From Thalassospiraceae bacterium (GTDB lineage Bacteria > Pseudomonadota > Alphaproteobacteria > Rhodospirillales > Magnetovibrionaceae), in assembly GCA_030638205.1 (NCBI GenBank), contig DAOWFB010000029.1, positions 1-8,338 of the forward strand: a stretch of 8,338 nt of DNA, read 5' to 3'. Shown piece after piece: positions 1 through 6,271 of the stretch. A model generated the notes under the pieces. That model did no database searches. It saw nothing but the letters and a program-made list of their open reading frames with translations, and had not been told where the DNA came from. The position numbers were made by a program, and so were the translations under genes. Position 1 is the first letter of the stretch. Each line of letters begins with the position of its first letter.

Positions 1-450
1 GGCATGGATGCCGTGGCTGCGGCCAATGGTCGGCATCATTTTGGTTTCCATCGCCCGGGCTTTAAGTGCGCCCAGCAAATCATCAATATCGGCCAATAAT
101 AAATCAGCCGCTTGCATCATCTGCACCGAAAGACAGGTATCCAAAACATCAGATGAGGTCATTCCTTGGTGTATAAAGCGGGCCTCATCGCCAACGTGTT
201 CGGCAAGCTCGGTCAAAAACGCAATTACGTCGTGCTTGGTTTCAAGCTCAATTTCGTCTATGCGGGCAATGCGCTCGGGCGTGTATTCTTTTTCCCCTTT
301 ATCCCATACGGCCTTGGCCGCGGCTTTGGGTATTACCCCCAGATCGGCCAGCGCGTCACAGGCGTGGGCTTCGATTTCGAACCATATTCTTAGCTTGTTA
401 GCTGGTTCCCAAATATTGACCATATCGGGGCGGGAATAACGCGGAATCAT
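1..450 (-). CDS. purB: Adenylosuccinate lyase, N-terminal 150 residues (3' end beyond the window)
   Basis: PurB belongs to the fumarase/aspartase superfamily. It releases fumarate twice in purine synthesis, from SAICAR and from adenylosuccinate, in the cytoplasm. The visible part begins MIPRYSRPDMVNIWEP, a typical PurB opening. It carries TKHDVIAF (His about 73), RFIHQGMTSSDVLDT (His about 94, substrate-binding TSSD) and GRSHGIHA at the left edge (His about 146, matching the catalytic histidine region of the family). These conserved blocks sit at the usual spacing for a protein of about 430 residues, so roughly two thirds lies outside the window. The ATG at 448-450 is preceded by GGAG nine bases upstream. 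A weak TATAGA box lies at 483-488 with no convincing -35. Transcription may also come through from the transporter gene, whose stop is 83 bp upstream. The identification is firm. Confidence 0.96.
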   Translation of the reverse strand, partial: MIPRYSRPDMVNIWEPANKLRIWFEIEAHACDALADLGVIPKAAAKAVWDKGEKEYTPERIARIDEIELETKHDVIAFLTELAEHVGDEARFIHQGMTSSDVLDTCLSVQMMQAADLLLADIDDLLGALKARAMETKMMPTIGRSHGIHA

Positions 451-533
451 CAAACATTTCTCCGGTGGGTTGGCGTGCTGATTCTATACAGGTTTTTCAG
501 AGCTACGACCAGCACCACAAGGTATTTTTTGGC

Positions 534-1787
534 TTAAAGCTTAACCGTTTTTCCGCCTTTTTGATAGGCGGCGTACCAGCCAAGGGTTGTTAGCTGAAGC
601 GTCATCAGAGCCGCAAAAGCCCAAGCGTAGCCATGGGGGTTGTAGCCGCCATCTGTGCCTACGGGCCAAAGGTCGATAATTACCCCGGTTGCCCATTGCC
701 CGGCAAAGGCCATTACAAAAACCAATAGGTTAATTCCGGTATTAACCCGCCCGGCAAGACCATGTGGAAACGATTGCGATAATGCGGCGTAGGCGATAAT
801 GCCGCTGGTGCCAAAAAACCCGAAAGCCATCCATATGCCAACTGCCCATTCAATTGGTTGTGTTACCAGCACCGCCTGTACGATGGTGAATGACACCATT
901 CCAAACAAGCTAACCGCCATTGGGCGAATACCATAAATCTTGTTCAGGCGTTCGGACAAAACCCCCCAAAAGAAAAACCCAAAAATCATTGAACACGCTA
1001 TTAAAAATAAACCAAACGCCACATCATCACGGGCCATGCCAGCCACATCGCGTAGCCACGGCCCCGACCATAACGATTGGGTTGCAAGAAATGTTGCTTG
1101 GCTCATTACCGTTATGGGTGCGACCCGCCAAAAAAGCGGGCTGGAAAAAACCAGTCCTACACCCTTTATCGCGTCCTTCAGCGTGGCGTTACCTTCTTTG
1201 TGTTTGCCATCGGGGACTATGAAAAAAATCATCATGGCTGAAACAAATGTTGCTGCCGCCAATAGCCAAAAAACCCCGCGCCAATCGGTTAGCGTTAAAA
1301 GCATTTCAACCGGCTGGGTTGCGGCCAACGCGCCCATGCCCCCGGCCATTAATTGAAAACCATTTATCAGCGGCAGTTTTTCTTTGGGAAACCACATAAC
1401 GTATGCCTTGAATGATGCCATCAGGCAGGCCGACACCCCAAAACCGATAAGCCCGCGGGCAATTATTAGCCCCGGTATATTTTCGGCCAACGCAAACATC
1501 GCAGCACCTAGGGCGGCAAACAACAAAAGCGTTGCCTCAACCCGGCGCGGGCCGTAATGGTCTAACAATATGCCAAGGGGTAATTGAAATGCGGCAAAGC
1601 TTAAAAAATACGCACTGGTCAAAAGCCCCAACGCGTTGGCGTTAAGGCCAAGGTCAAGCACAAGATCAGGCGCAATTACCGCATTAACCGTGCGATAGGT
1701 GTAGGAAAGAAAATATCCCAGCGCGAACGGGGTAAAGACCCTGAACACGGTTAGGGGTGAAAGGGTGGGTTGTGCGGGGGAGGTCAA
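534..1787 (-). CDS. Major facilitator superfamily (MFS) transporter
   Basis: This is a 417-residue inner-membrane secondary transporter with the size and pattern of a 12-helix MFS protein. Hydrophobic segments alternate with short loops from about residue 17 to the C-terminus. The loop between helices 2 and 3 carries GILLDHYGPRR (residues 72-82), the MFS motif A, and RGLIGFG (111-117) fits the fourth-helix region. A charged central loop near residues 193-208 (PDGKHKEGNATLKD) separates the two six-helix halves. The substrate cannot be read from the sequence. The start is TTG, two bases after the radC stop. GAGGGG lies 11 bases upstream inside the radC end, and an in-frame stop at 1809-1811 excludes anything much earlier. 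A GTG at residue 14 is the alternative start. The near-zero gap implies co-transcription, and probably translational coupling, with radC. A functional link to radC or purB is not evident. Confidence 0.9.
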   Translation of the reverse strand: MTSPAQPTLSPLTVFRVFTPFALGYFLSYTYRTVNAVIAPDLVLDLGLNANALGLLTSAYFLSFAAFQLPLGILLDHYGPRRVEATLLLFAALGAAMFALAENIPGLIIARGLIGFGVSACLMASFKAYVMWFPKEKLPLINGFQLMAGGMGALAATQPVEMLLTLTDWRGVFWLLAAATFVSAMMIFFIVPDGKHKEGNATLKDAIKGVGLVFSSPLFWRVAPITVMSQATFLATQSLWSGPWLRDVAGMARDDVAFGLFLIACSMIFGFFFWGVLSERLNKIYGIRPMAVSLFGMVSFTIVQAVLVTQPIEWAVGIWMAFGFFGTSGIIAYAALSQSFPHGLAGRVNTGINLLVFVMAFAGQWATGVIIDLWPVGTDGGYNPHGYAWAFAALMTLQLTTLGWYAAYQKGGKTVKL

Positions 1788-1789
1788 TT

Positions 1790-2485
1790 TTACAACAACC
1801 CCTCGCTTTTAAACGAAGTATGGCCGCTGGCTGAAACTATTACGTGGTCGTGGAGCGCTATGCCCAGCTTTTGCCCGGCGTCTTGTATTTCCATGGTCAT
1901 TTCAATATCGGGCTTCGATGGTGTGGTGTCGCCGCTGGGATGATTGTGAACCATTATTAATGCGCTGGCTCCAAGGTCGAGCGCACGTTTTATAACCTCG
2001 CGCGTATATACCGGGGTGTGGTCAACGGTTCCAGTTTGTTGCAATTCATCTGCAATTAAAACATTTTTGCGGTTGAGGAATAAAATGCGAAATTGTTCAA
2101 CCTTTCCCCCGCCCATGGCGGCACGACAGTAACCAAGCAATGCTTGCCAGTTGCCAAGCACCGGCTTGTCCATAATTTCTTGGCCCAACATGCGGGTGGC
2201 GGTTTCGCGCACAACTTTTAAATTGATGGCGGCAACCTCGCCCATTCCATCAACGCTGGAAATTTCTTTTATGTCGGCATCTAAAATACCGGCCAGCGAG
2301 CTAAATTTTTTGATTAATGCTTTGGCTATCGGTTTTACATCACGCCTGGGCATGGAATTAAACAACAATAATTCAACTAATTCATAATCGGGCAGGGAGT
2401 GCGGCCCGCTTTTTATAAAACGTTCACGCAGGCGGGCGCGATGTCCGGCGTAATGCGGCGGTTCTTTTTTATCGTCTGACCCCAT
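1790..2485 (-). CDS. radC: RadC/YsxA-family JAB-domain protein
   Basis: This 231-residue protein matches the usual RadC length. The N-terminal part is the UPF0758 domain (HYAGHRARLRERF, LPDYELVELLLF, PRRDVKP), followed by a helix-hairpin-helix-like segment near residues 64-95 (GILDADIKEISSVDGMGEVAAINLK). The C-terminal JAB/MPN metalloprotease-like domain holds MVHNHPSGDTTPSKPD (about 178-193), giving the zinc ligands His180, His182 and Asp193, with Glu130 as a candidate catalytic acid. HDHVIV follows at 212-217. The metal site is therefore intact. The old name reflects a mis-mapped DNA-repair phenotype, and the true role of the family is unsettled. The ATG at 2483-2485 lies 29 bp after the map stop, with a G-rich stretch just upstream. 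The map-radC order is familiar from Alphaproteobacteria. Confidence 0.95.
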   Translation of the reverse strand: MGSDDKKEPPHYAGHRARLRERFIKSGPHSLPDYELVELLLFNSMPRRDVKPIAKALIKKFSSLAGILDADIKEISSVDGMGEVAAINLKVVRETATRMLGQEIMDKPVLGNWQALLGYCRAAMGGGKVEQFRILFLNRKNVLIADELQQTGTVDHTPVYTREVIKRALDLGASALIMVHNHPSGDTTPSKPDIEMTMEIQDAGQKLGIALHDHVIVSASGHTSFKSEGLL

Positions 2486-2514
2486 AACGCCCCCATAATC
2501 TATTGCCAGGTTTT

Positions 2515-3309
2515 CTATAAATCGTATGGGGGTTTATCTAACCCGGCGGGCGATTTGGTGAAAACTTCAAAACCGTCTTTGGTTACGGCGATGGAATGCT
2601 CGAACTGGGCCGATAGTGTTTTATCTCGCGTTACTGCGGTCCAGCCGTCTTGAAGTATTTTTACATCGTACTTACCAAAATTAATCATAGGCTCGATGGT
2701 AAAAAACATTCCTTCTTTTAATTTTACCCCTTCGCTGGGGTTGCCAAAATGCATGATGTTGGGTGCATCATGAAACACCCGGCCTAATCCGTGGCCGCAA
2801 AAATCGCGCACCACCGAATAGCCGTGGCTTTCGGCGTATTCCTGAATGGCATGACCAATGTCACCAGTGGTGGCACCGGGCTTGACCACGTTAATGCCTT
2901 TCCACATGGCATCGAACGTAACGTCAATAAGCTTGCGTGCCTTCACGCCTGCCTTGCCGACGGTAAACATGCGAGACGTATCGCCGAACCAACCGTCAAG
3001 GGTAACGGTTACGTCTATGTTTAAAACATCGCCATCTATTAATTTTTTATCGCCGGGAATGCCGTGGCAGACAACATGGTTGATGGATGTGCAAATGGAT
3101 TTTGGATAGCCGCGATAATTTAACGGTGATGGCACGGCATTATTATCTATAATAAATTCATGGCAAATTCGGTTTAGCTTATCGGTGCTGACGCCCGGCA
3201 CCACATGGGGTGCTATCATATCCAACGTTTCAGCGGCCAGCTTTCCAGCCCGGCGCATGCCGTCAAAATCATTGCTTGAGTGAATTACTATTCTTTTTGC
3301 TTCGTGCAT
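2515..3309 (-). CDS. map: Type I methionine aminopeptidase
   Basis: The enzyme removes the initiator methionine from nascent proteins when the second residue is small, acting in the cytoplasm at the ribosome exit. All five metal ligands of the pita-bread fold are present: Asp99 (NIDVTVTLDG), Asp110 (GDTSRMF), His173 (GHGLGRVFHDAPNI), Glu206 (FTIEPMIN) and Glu237 (FEHSIAVT). The catalytic-pocket His82 in CHGIPG is also there. At 264 residues, with no N-terminal zinc-finger extension, it is a standard bacterial type Ia enzyme. The ATG at 3307-3309 has only a weak purine stretch upstream. It is preceded by a 79-bp gap after sfsA that carries short direct repeats, so map may have its own promoter. 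It lies upstream of radC in the same direction. Identification is very secure. Confidence 0.98.
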   Translation of the reverse strand: MHEAKRIVIHSSNDFDGMRRAGKLAAETLDMIAPHVVPGVSTDKLNRICHEFIIDNNAVPSPLNYRGYPKSICTSINHVVCHGIPGDKKLIDGDVLNIDVTVTLDGWFGDTSRMFTVGKAGVKARKLIDVTFDAMWKGINVVKPGATTGDIGHAIQEYAESHGYSVVRDFCGHGLGRVFHDAPNIMHFGNPSEGVKLKEGMFFTIEPMINFGKYDVKILQDGWTAVTRDKTLSAQFEHSIAVTKDGFEVFTKSPAGLDKPPYDL

Positions 3310-3388
3310 TTATTATCAACTTTTTAGGTTATTGCATTAGGTTATCTGGTTATTAGAATATAGGTGTTTTATCAGGAATCACTAGGTC

Positions 3389-4111
3389 TCAATGGCTCTC
3401 AATTATACATGGCCCGGAAATGCCTATTTCCAAAGGGGTTATGTGACAGCCATAGGCCACAACCTCGACCCCGGCTTGGGTTGCATTGGTAAATTCGGCT
3501 GAATAGGTTGGGTCAATATCGGGCGCCAGGGTAAAGCTTTTGGCGTCATTTCGCTGCACCAAATAAAACATTACCGCACGGTTTCCGGCACGCACCATGT
3601 TTGCCAGTTCGACCAAGTGTTTGGCCCCGCGCTTGGTTACCGCGTCTGGAAATTCAGCGGGTGCACCGGGGGCAAGGTCACGTTTCATGGTTACGTTTTT
3701 AACCTCGACATAACAATTAGGCTTGGCTGGCTTGCCTTCAGAACTAAGCAAAATATCGATGCGTGAATTTTCGCCGTATTTAACCTCGCGCTTTAGGTTC
3801 TCATAACCGGTTAGCTCAGAAATTTCACCAGCCGCGATGGCGTCAGCCACAATGCGGTTGGGGTGTTGGGTGTTAATGCCGACTAATGCGTCATTTATTT
3901 CAATAATTTCCCATGTAAATTTAAGTTTACGTTTGGGGTTATCGTTGGGCGTAAGCCATACTTTGGAACCGGGAACGTTTAACGAAAACATGGAACCTGA
4001 ATTGGCGCAGTGCGCGGTAACAACCGAACCATCATCCAATTCAACATCGGCCAAAAAACGCTTGTAACGCTTAATCAGCTTTCCGGTTATGAGCGGGGTT
4101 TCAAATTTCAT
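3389..4111 (-). CDS. sfsA: SfsA family protein (sugar fermentation stimulation protein homologue)
   Basis: SfsA was named in E. coli for stimulating maltose metabolism when overexpressed and was reported to bind DNA. The fold is related to PD-(D/E)xK nucleases, and the true function is unresolved. The 240-residue product shows the family signatures: LIKRYKRFLADVEL (12-25), AHCANSGSM (33-41, usually CPNTGSM), SRIDILL (116-122), YVEVKNVTM (134-142) and FPDAVTKRGAKHL (154-166). Asp119 with Glu136-x-Lys138 fits the nuclease-like acidic triad. I place the start at the ATG at 4109-4111 because homologues begin with MKFETPLxxG-like sequence. A longer in-frame ATG at 4166-4168 would add 19 unconserved residues that lie inside the upstream gene. 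The chosen start overlaps the methyltransferase stop by 11 bp, with AAGGGC just upstream, suggesting coupled translation. Confidence 0.94.
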   Translation of the reverse strand: MKFETPLITGKLIKRYKRFLADVELDDGSVVTAHCANSGSMFSLNVPGSKVWLTPNDNPKRKLKFTWEIIEINDALVGINTQHPNRIVADAIAAGEISELTGYENLKREVKYGENSRIDILLSSEGKPAKPNCYVEVKNVTMKRDLAPGAPAEFPDAVTKRGAKHLVELANMVRAGNRAVMFYLVQRNDAKSFTLAPDIDPTYSAEFTNATQAGVEVVAYGCHITPLEIGISGPCIIESH

Positions 4112-5048
4112 CTTTGCCCTTATCATCGCCCTCATTATCGCCGAGCACCAATGAAAGATTAATTTCACCCGAACCCGGTTTTAGCGGTTGCGGTTGGTTT
4201 GGCCCCGGTGCCCATGCGGTCATGGTAACAATGTCAAACGTTGCCGGGATGCGACCGTCTTTATCGGCAAATTTTTCCTGATAATAACTGGCGGCCCGCA
4301 AAATTGTATCTTCGCGGGTAAATGTTTTACGTCTTGCGCTAACCGCACCATTTTCACCCATGCCACGCAGATCGGCCATTAATTTGAACGCATCGGGGTA
4401 CGACACGGTAATTGTATCGGTATCTAATACTGGAAGCGCAAATCCGGCCCGGCCTAAAAGCGAGCCCAAATCTTGCACCGTGGCAAAGGGTGAAATACGG
4501 GGGCTCATGCCGCCTTCTATTTCAATTTCTGCTGTCATTAAACTTTCGCGTAATTCCCACAATGTTCGTTCGGCAAAAACCGATGCCAGCATTAACCCAT
4601 CTGGTTTTAATGATTTTCTTATTTGGATAAGTGCGCCCGGTAAATCATTTACCCAGTGCAGTGACAAATTTGATAACACTAAATCAAATGATGCATCATT
4701 AAAGGGTAGATTTTCTTCATCTACCACAACGCTTGCCATCTTCATTGCCGAATGCCCGGTTTTTTCTGCCAATTCCACCATGGCTGGTGAAATATCTGTT
4801 TGGGTCAGATTTTTTATGCCGCCGCGCCCATTTAGATTTTTTGCCACCTCACCACCATGACAGCCAAGGTCAAGTGCGGTATCAAATTTGCGTTTTACAT
4901 CGTCTAGCCGGTCACATAGGCGGTCGGCCGCTTCCATAAACAGAAAATCATGTTCAGAAAGGTGCGCCGCCGCGCGGTCTCGATGGCGGCAGACGGTGTT
5001 TCGGTCAAAAACCTGCATTGCGGTTTCATGGGGGGCATTTTTGCTCAT
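4101..5048 (-). CDS. SAM-dependent methyltransferase of the NDUFAF5 (complex I assembly) type
   Basis: This 315-residue class I methyltransferase has the SAM-binding motif LDLGCHGG at residues 59-66, an acidic TDIS at 84-87, and LSLHWVNDLPGAL at 128-140. The C-terminal half keeps a pattern I recognise from mitochondrial NDUFAF5: TLWELRESL, AEIEIEGGMSPRISPF (173-188), DLGSLLGRAGF (193-203), DTDTITVSYP and LMADLRGMGE (223-232). Human NDUFAF5 acts on an arginine of the complex I subunit NDUFS7, and a matching role on the bacterial Nqo6/NuoB subunit is an inference. It could be auto-annotated as BioC, but the C-terminal half argues against that. Start choice: ATG at 5046-5048, because the family core begins at VFDR a few residues later. 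An open frame reaching 5141 adds unconserved sequence that would run into comF. No Shine-Dalgarno sequence is visible. The acidic tail (GDNEGDDKGKDE) is unremarkable. Confidence 0.9.
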   Translation of the reverse strand: MSKNAPHETAMQVFDRNTVCRHRDRAAAHLSEHDFLFMEAADRLCDRLDDVKRKFDTALDLGCHGGEVAKNLNGRGGIKNLTQTDISPAMVELAEKTGHSAMKMASVVVDEENLPFNDASFDLVLSNLSLHWVNDLPGALIQIRKSLKPDGLMLASVFAERTLWELRESLMTAEIEIEGGMSPRISPFATVQDLGSLLGRAGFALPVLDTDTITVSYPDAFKLMADLRGMGENGAVSARRKTFTREDTILRAASYYQEKFADKDGRIPATFDIVTMTAWAPGPNQPQPLKPGSGEINLSLVLGDNEGDDKGKDEI

Positions 5049-5093
5049 TTCTCTTATATGACACAGAGGCGGCTGATTGATAAGGTGTTGGTT

Positions 5094-5912
5094 ATGGAAA
5101 AAAGCCAAACTATTTCTGGGGCCATTTCTGGGGCAAGGCAATTGTTGGATGTAATGTTGCCACCGACTTGTCCGGGCTGCCGGGCTATTGTCGGCCCGCC
5201 CGGCGGGCTGTGTCCTGAATGTTGGGAGAAAGTGACGTTTATTTCAGACCCCGACATTTCCGGTTCAGGCTGTTCTATTTGTGGGCATCCATTTGAATTC
5301 TCTGGTGAATTTTCAGGCCCATCCACCACAGATGATGGCCCAATAAAAGATATGGCAATATGTGGGCCATGTGCCAGGGAAACACCACCCTTTGGTCGCG
5401 CCCGGGCCGCATTTGTTTATGACGATGCTTCGCGGAAAATGGTTTTGGCCTTTAAACACGCCGATCAAACAGAATGGGCCGGGTTTTTTGCAACAATGCT
5501 GATGCGTGCCGGACAGGAATTAATTGATGATTGTGATTTAATAATCCCGGTTCCGCTTTCACGAAAAAAGCTTTTTTCTAGGCGCTATAACCAATCTGCT
5601 GAAATTGCGCGCAAGCTTTCCAAACGCTCGGGCAAGCCCTTTGCATATGACTTGCTCAGCCGTATTCCCGTTCATGGAGCCAAGAAAGCAAGTCAGGGTA
5701 ATCTCAGTCGCCGGGCCAGATTTGAAAACGTTCGTGGGGTTTTCAAGGTTCCGGTCAAAAATGCATCCCAGTTGCAGGGAAGGTCGGTTTTGCTGGTGGA
5801 TGATGTGTTGACCACCGGGGCCACGGTTCGGGCCGCCAGCCGCGCCCTTATTAAGGCTGGCGTTAAAAACGTTGATGTGCTTACTCTTGCGCTGGTTTCT
5901 GGGCCTAAATAA
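5094..5912 (+). CDS. comF: ComF family phosphoribosyltransferase-domain protein
   Basis: This 272-residue protein has a double zinc-ribbon N-terminus with Cys pairs at 26/29, 40/43, 60/63 and 90/93 (TCPGC, LCPECW, CSICG, ICGPC). A type I phosphoribosyltransferase domain follows. The signature PRPP loop VLLVDDVLTTGATV is at about 232-245, preceded by IPVPLSRKKLFSRRYNQSAEIA (151-172), the classic ComF/GntX block. In naturally competent bacteria ComF family proteins are needed for DNA uptake. Elsewhere (GntX in E. coli) the role is unclear, and competence should not be assumed here. Start: ATG at 5094, with AAGG eight bases upstream. The open frame extends back to 4950, but that part is antisense to the methyltransferase start and lacks ribosome-binding signals at its candidate starts. 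It heads the rightward group and is divergent from the methyltransferase with 45 bp between them. Confidence 0.93.
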   Translation: MEKSQTISGAISGARQLLDVMLPPTCPGCRAIVGPPGGLCPECWEKVTFISDPDISGSGCSICGHPFEFSGEFSGPSTTDDGPIKDMAICGPCARETPPFGRARAAFVYDDASRKMVLAFKHADQTEWAGFFATMLMRAGQELIDDCDLIIPVPLSRKKLFSRRYNQSAEIARKLSKRSGKPFAYDLLSRIPVHGAKKASQGNLSRRARFENVRGVFKVPVKNASQLQGRSVLLVDDVLTTGATVRAASRALIKAGVKNVDVLTLALVSGPK

Positions 5913-5922
5913 AGCAACCTAC

Positions 5923-5968
5923 TTGCGGTTTATGGCTATGGGGCTATATATTAGAATAACCTTATAAT
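5923..5968 (+). promoter_or_regulatory. Candidate promoter region upstream of the glutaredoxin gene
   Basis: In the 82-bp gap between comF and the glutaredoxin gene there is TTGCGG (5923-5928) followed, 18 bases on, by TATATT (5947-5952). A perfect TATAAT lies at 5963-5968 without a recognisable -35 at the usual distance. Either could serve a sigma-70-type promoter driving the glutaredoxin-hydrolase pair. This is suggestive only: the gap is AT-rich, so matches to TATAAT are likely to arise by chance. No terminator is visible after comF, so read-through is equally possible. Confidence 0.3.
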
Positions 5969-5994
5969 TACCCACAACCTAAGAGATTTGATTT

Positions 5995-6258
5995 ATGTCC
6001 AGCACCGCCAAAGTAGAGATTTACACCACCCCCATTTGTGGCTATTGCCACCGGGCCAAAGGCCTTTTGCAGAAGAAGGGTATTAAGTTCGAGGAAATCA
6101 ACGTCATGATGAGCCCGGATAAAAGGCGCGAAATGGAAGAGCGTTCCCGTGGACGTACCGTTCCACAAATTTTTATCAACGATAAACCAATTGGCGGTAG
6201 CGACGATTTGTTTGAGCTTGATTTCGATGGCGAACTAAACGCAATGCTGGGTATTTAG
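5995..6258 (+). CDS. grxC: Glutaredoxin 3 (dithiol class, CGYC active site)
   Basis: This 87-residue single-domain thioredoxin-fold protein uses glutathione to reduce disulfides and glutathionylated proteins in the cytoplasm. Features seen: strand VEIYTTP, active site CGYC at residues 15-18, TVPQIFIN with the cis-proline at 55-57, and the glutathione-binding GGSDDL at 67-72. Length and spacing match bacterial GrxC. The active site has Gly where E. coli Grx3 has Pro (CPYC). Both cysteines remain, so it is a dithiol rather than a monothiol CGFS enzyme. The ATG at 5995 has AAGAGA about ten bases upstream. The next gene begins 13 bp after the stop, so the two are almost certainly co-transcribed, and that neighbour is predicted to act on deaminated glutathione. 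Confidence 0.96.
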   Translation: MSSTAKVEIYTTPICGYCHRAKGLLQKKGIKFEEINVMMSPDKRREMEERSRGRTVPQIFINDKPIGGSDDLFELDFDGELNAMLGI

Positions 6259-6271
6259 CGAAGCGGCTATC

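Noticed and set aside
8..439. Plus-strand open frame of 143 codons at the left edge
   Set aside because: It lies wholly opposite purB, whose minus-strand translation shows conserved catalytic blocks. The plus-strand product is a serine-rich shadow.
483..511. Promoter for purB (TATAGA at 483-488)
   Set aside because: The hexamer at the matching -35 position (TGGTCG) agrees poorly with TTGACA, so I mention it only under purB.
920..1356. Two overlapping plus-strand open frames opposite the transporter
   Set aside because: No recognisable domain. The opposite strand encodes a clear MFS protein through the whole span.
3362..3400. Promoter for map (TTGAGA near the sfsA end with TATATT in the gap)
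   Set aside because: The spacing is about 24 bases, too long for a standard sigma-70 promoter, and no better pairing was found.
4112..4168. Longer SfsA starting at 4168
   Set aside because: The 19 extra residues are encoded inside the methyltransferase in another frame and are not conserved in SfsA, whose usual start corresponds to MKFETPL.
4950..5093. N-terminal extension of ComF by 48 residues from the ATG at 4950
   Set aside because: The extra residues show no ComF similarity, lie antisense to the start of the methyltransferase, and lack a Shine-Dalgarno sequence at 4950 or at the in-frame ATG at 5058. The ATG at 5094 has AAGG at good spacing.
5049..5141. Longer methyltransferase starting at 5141
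   Set aside because: The added 31 residues (MPCPRNGPRN...) are unlike the family and would overlap the start of comF. The family core begins just after the ATG at 5048.
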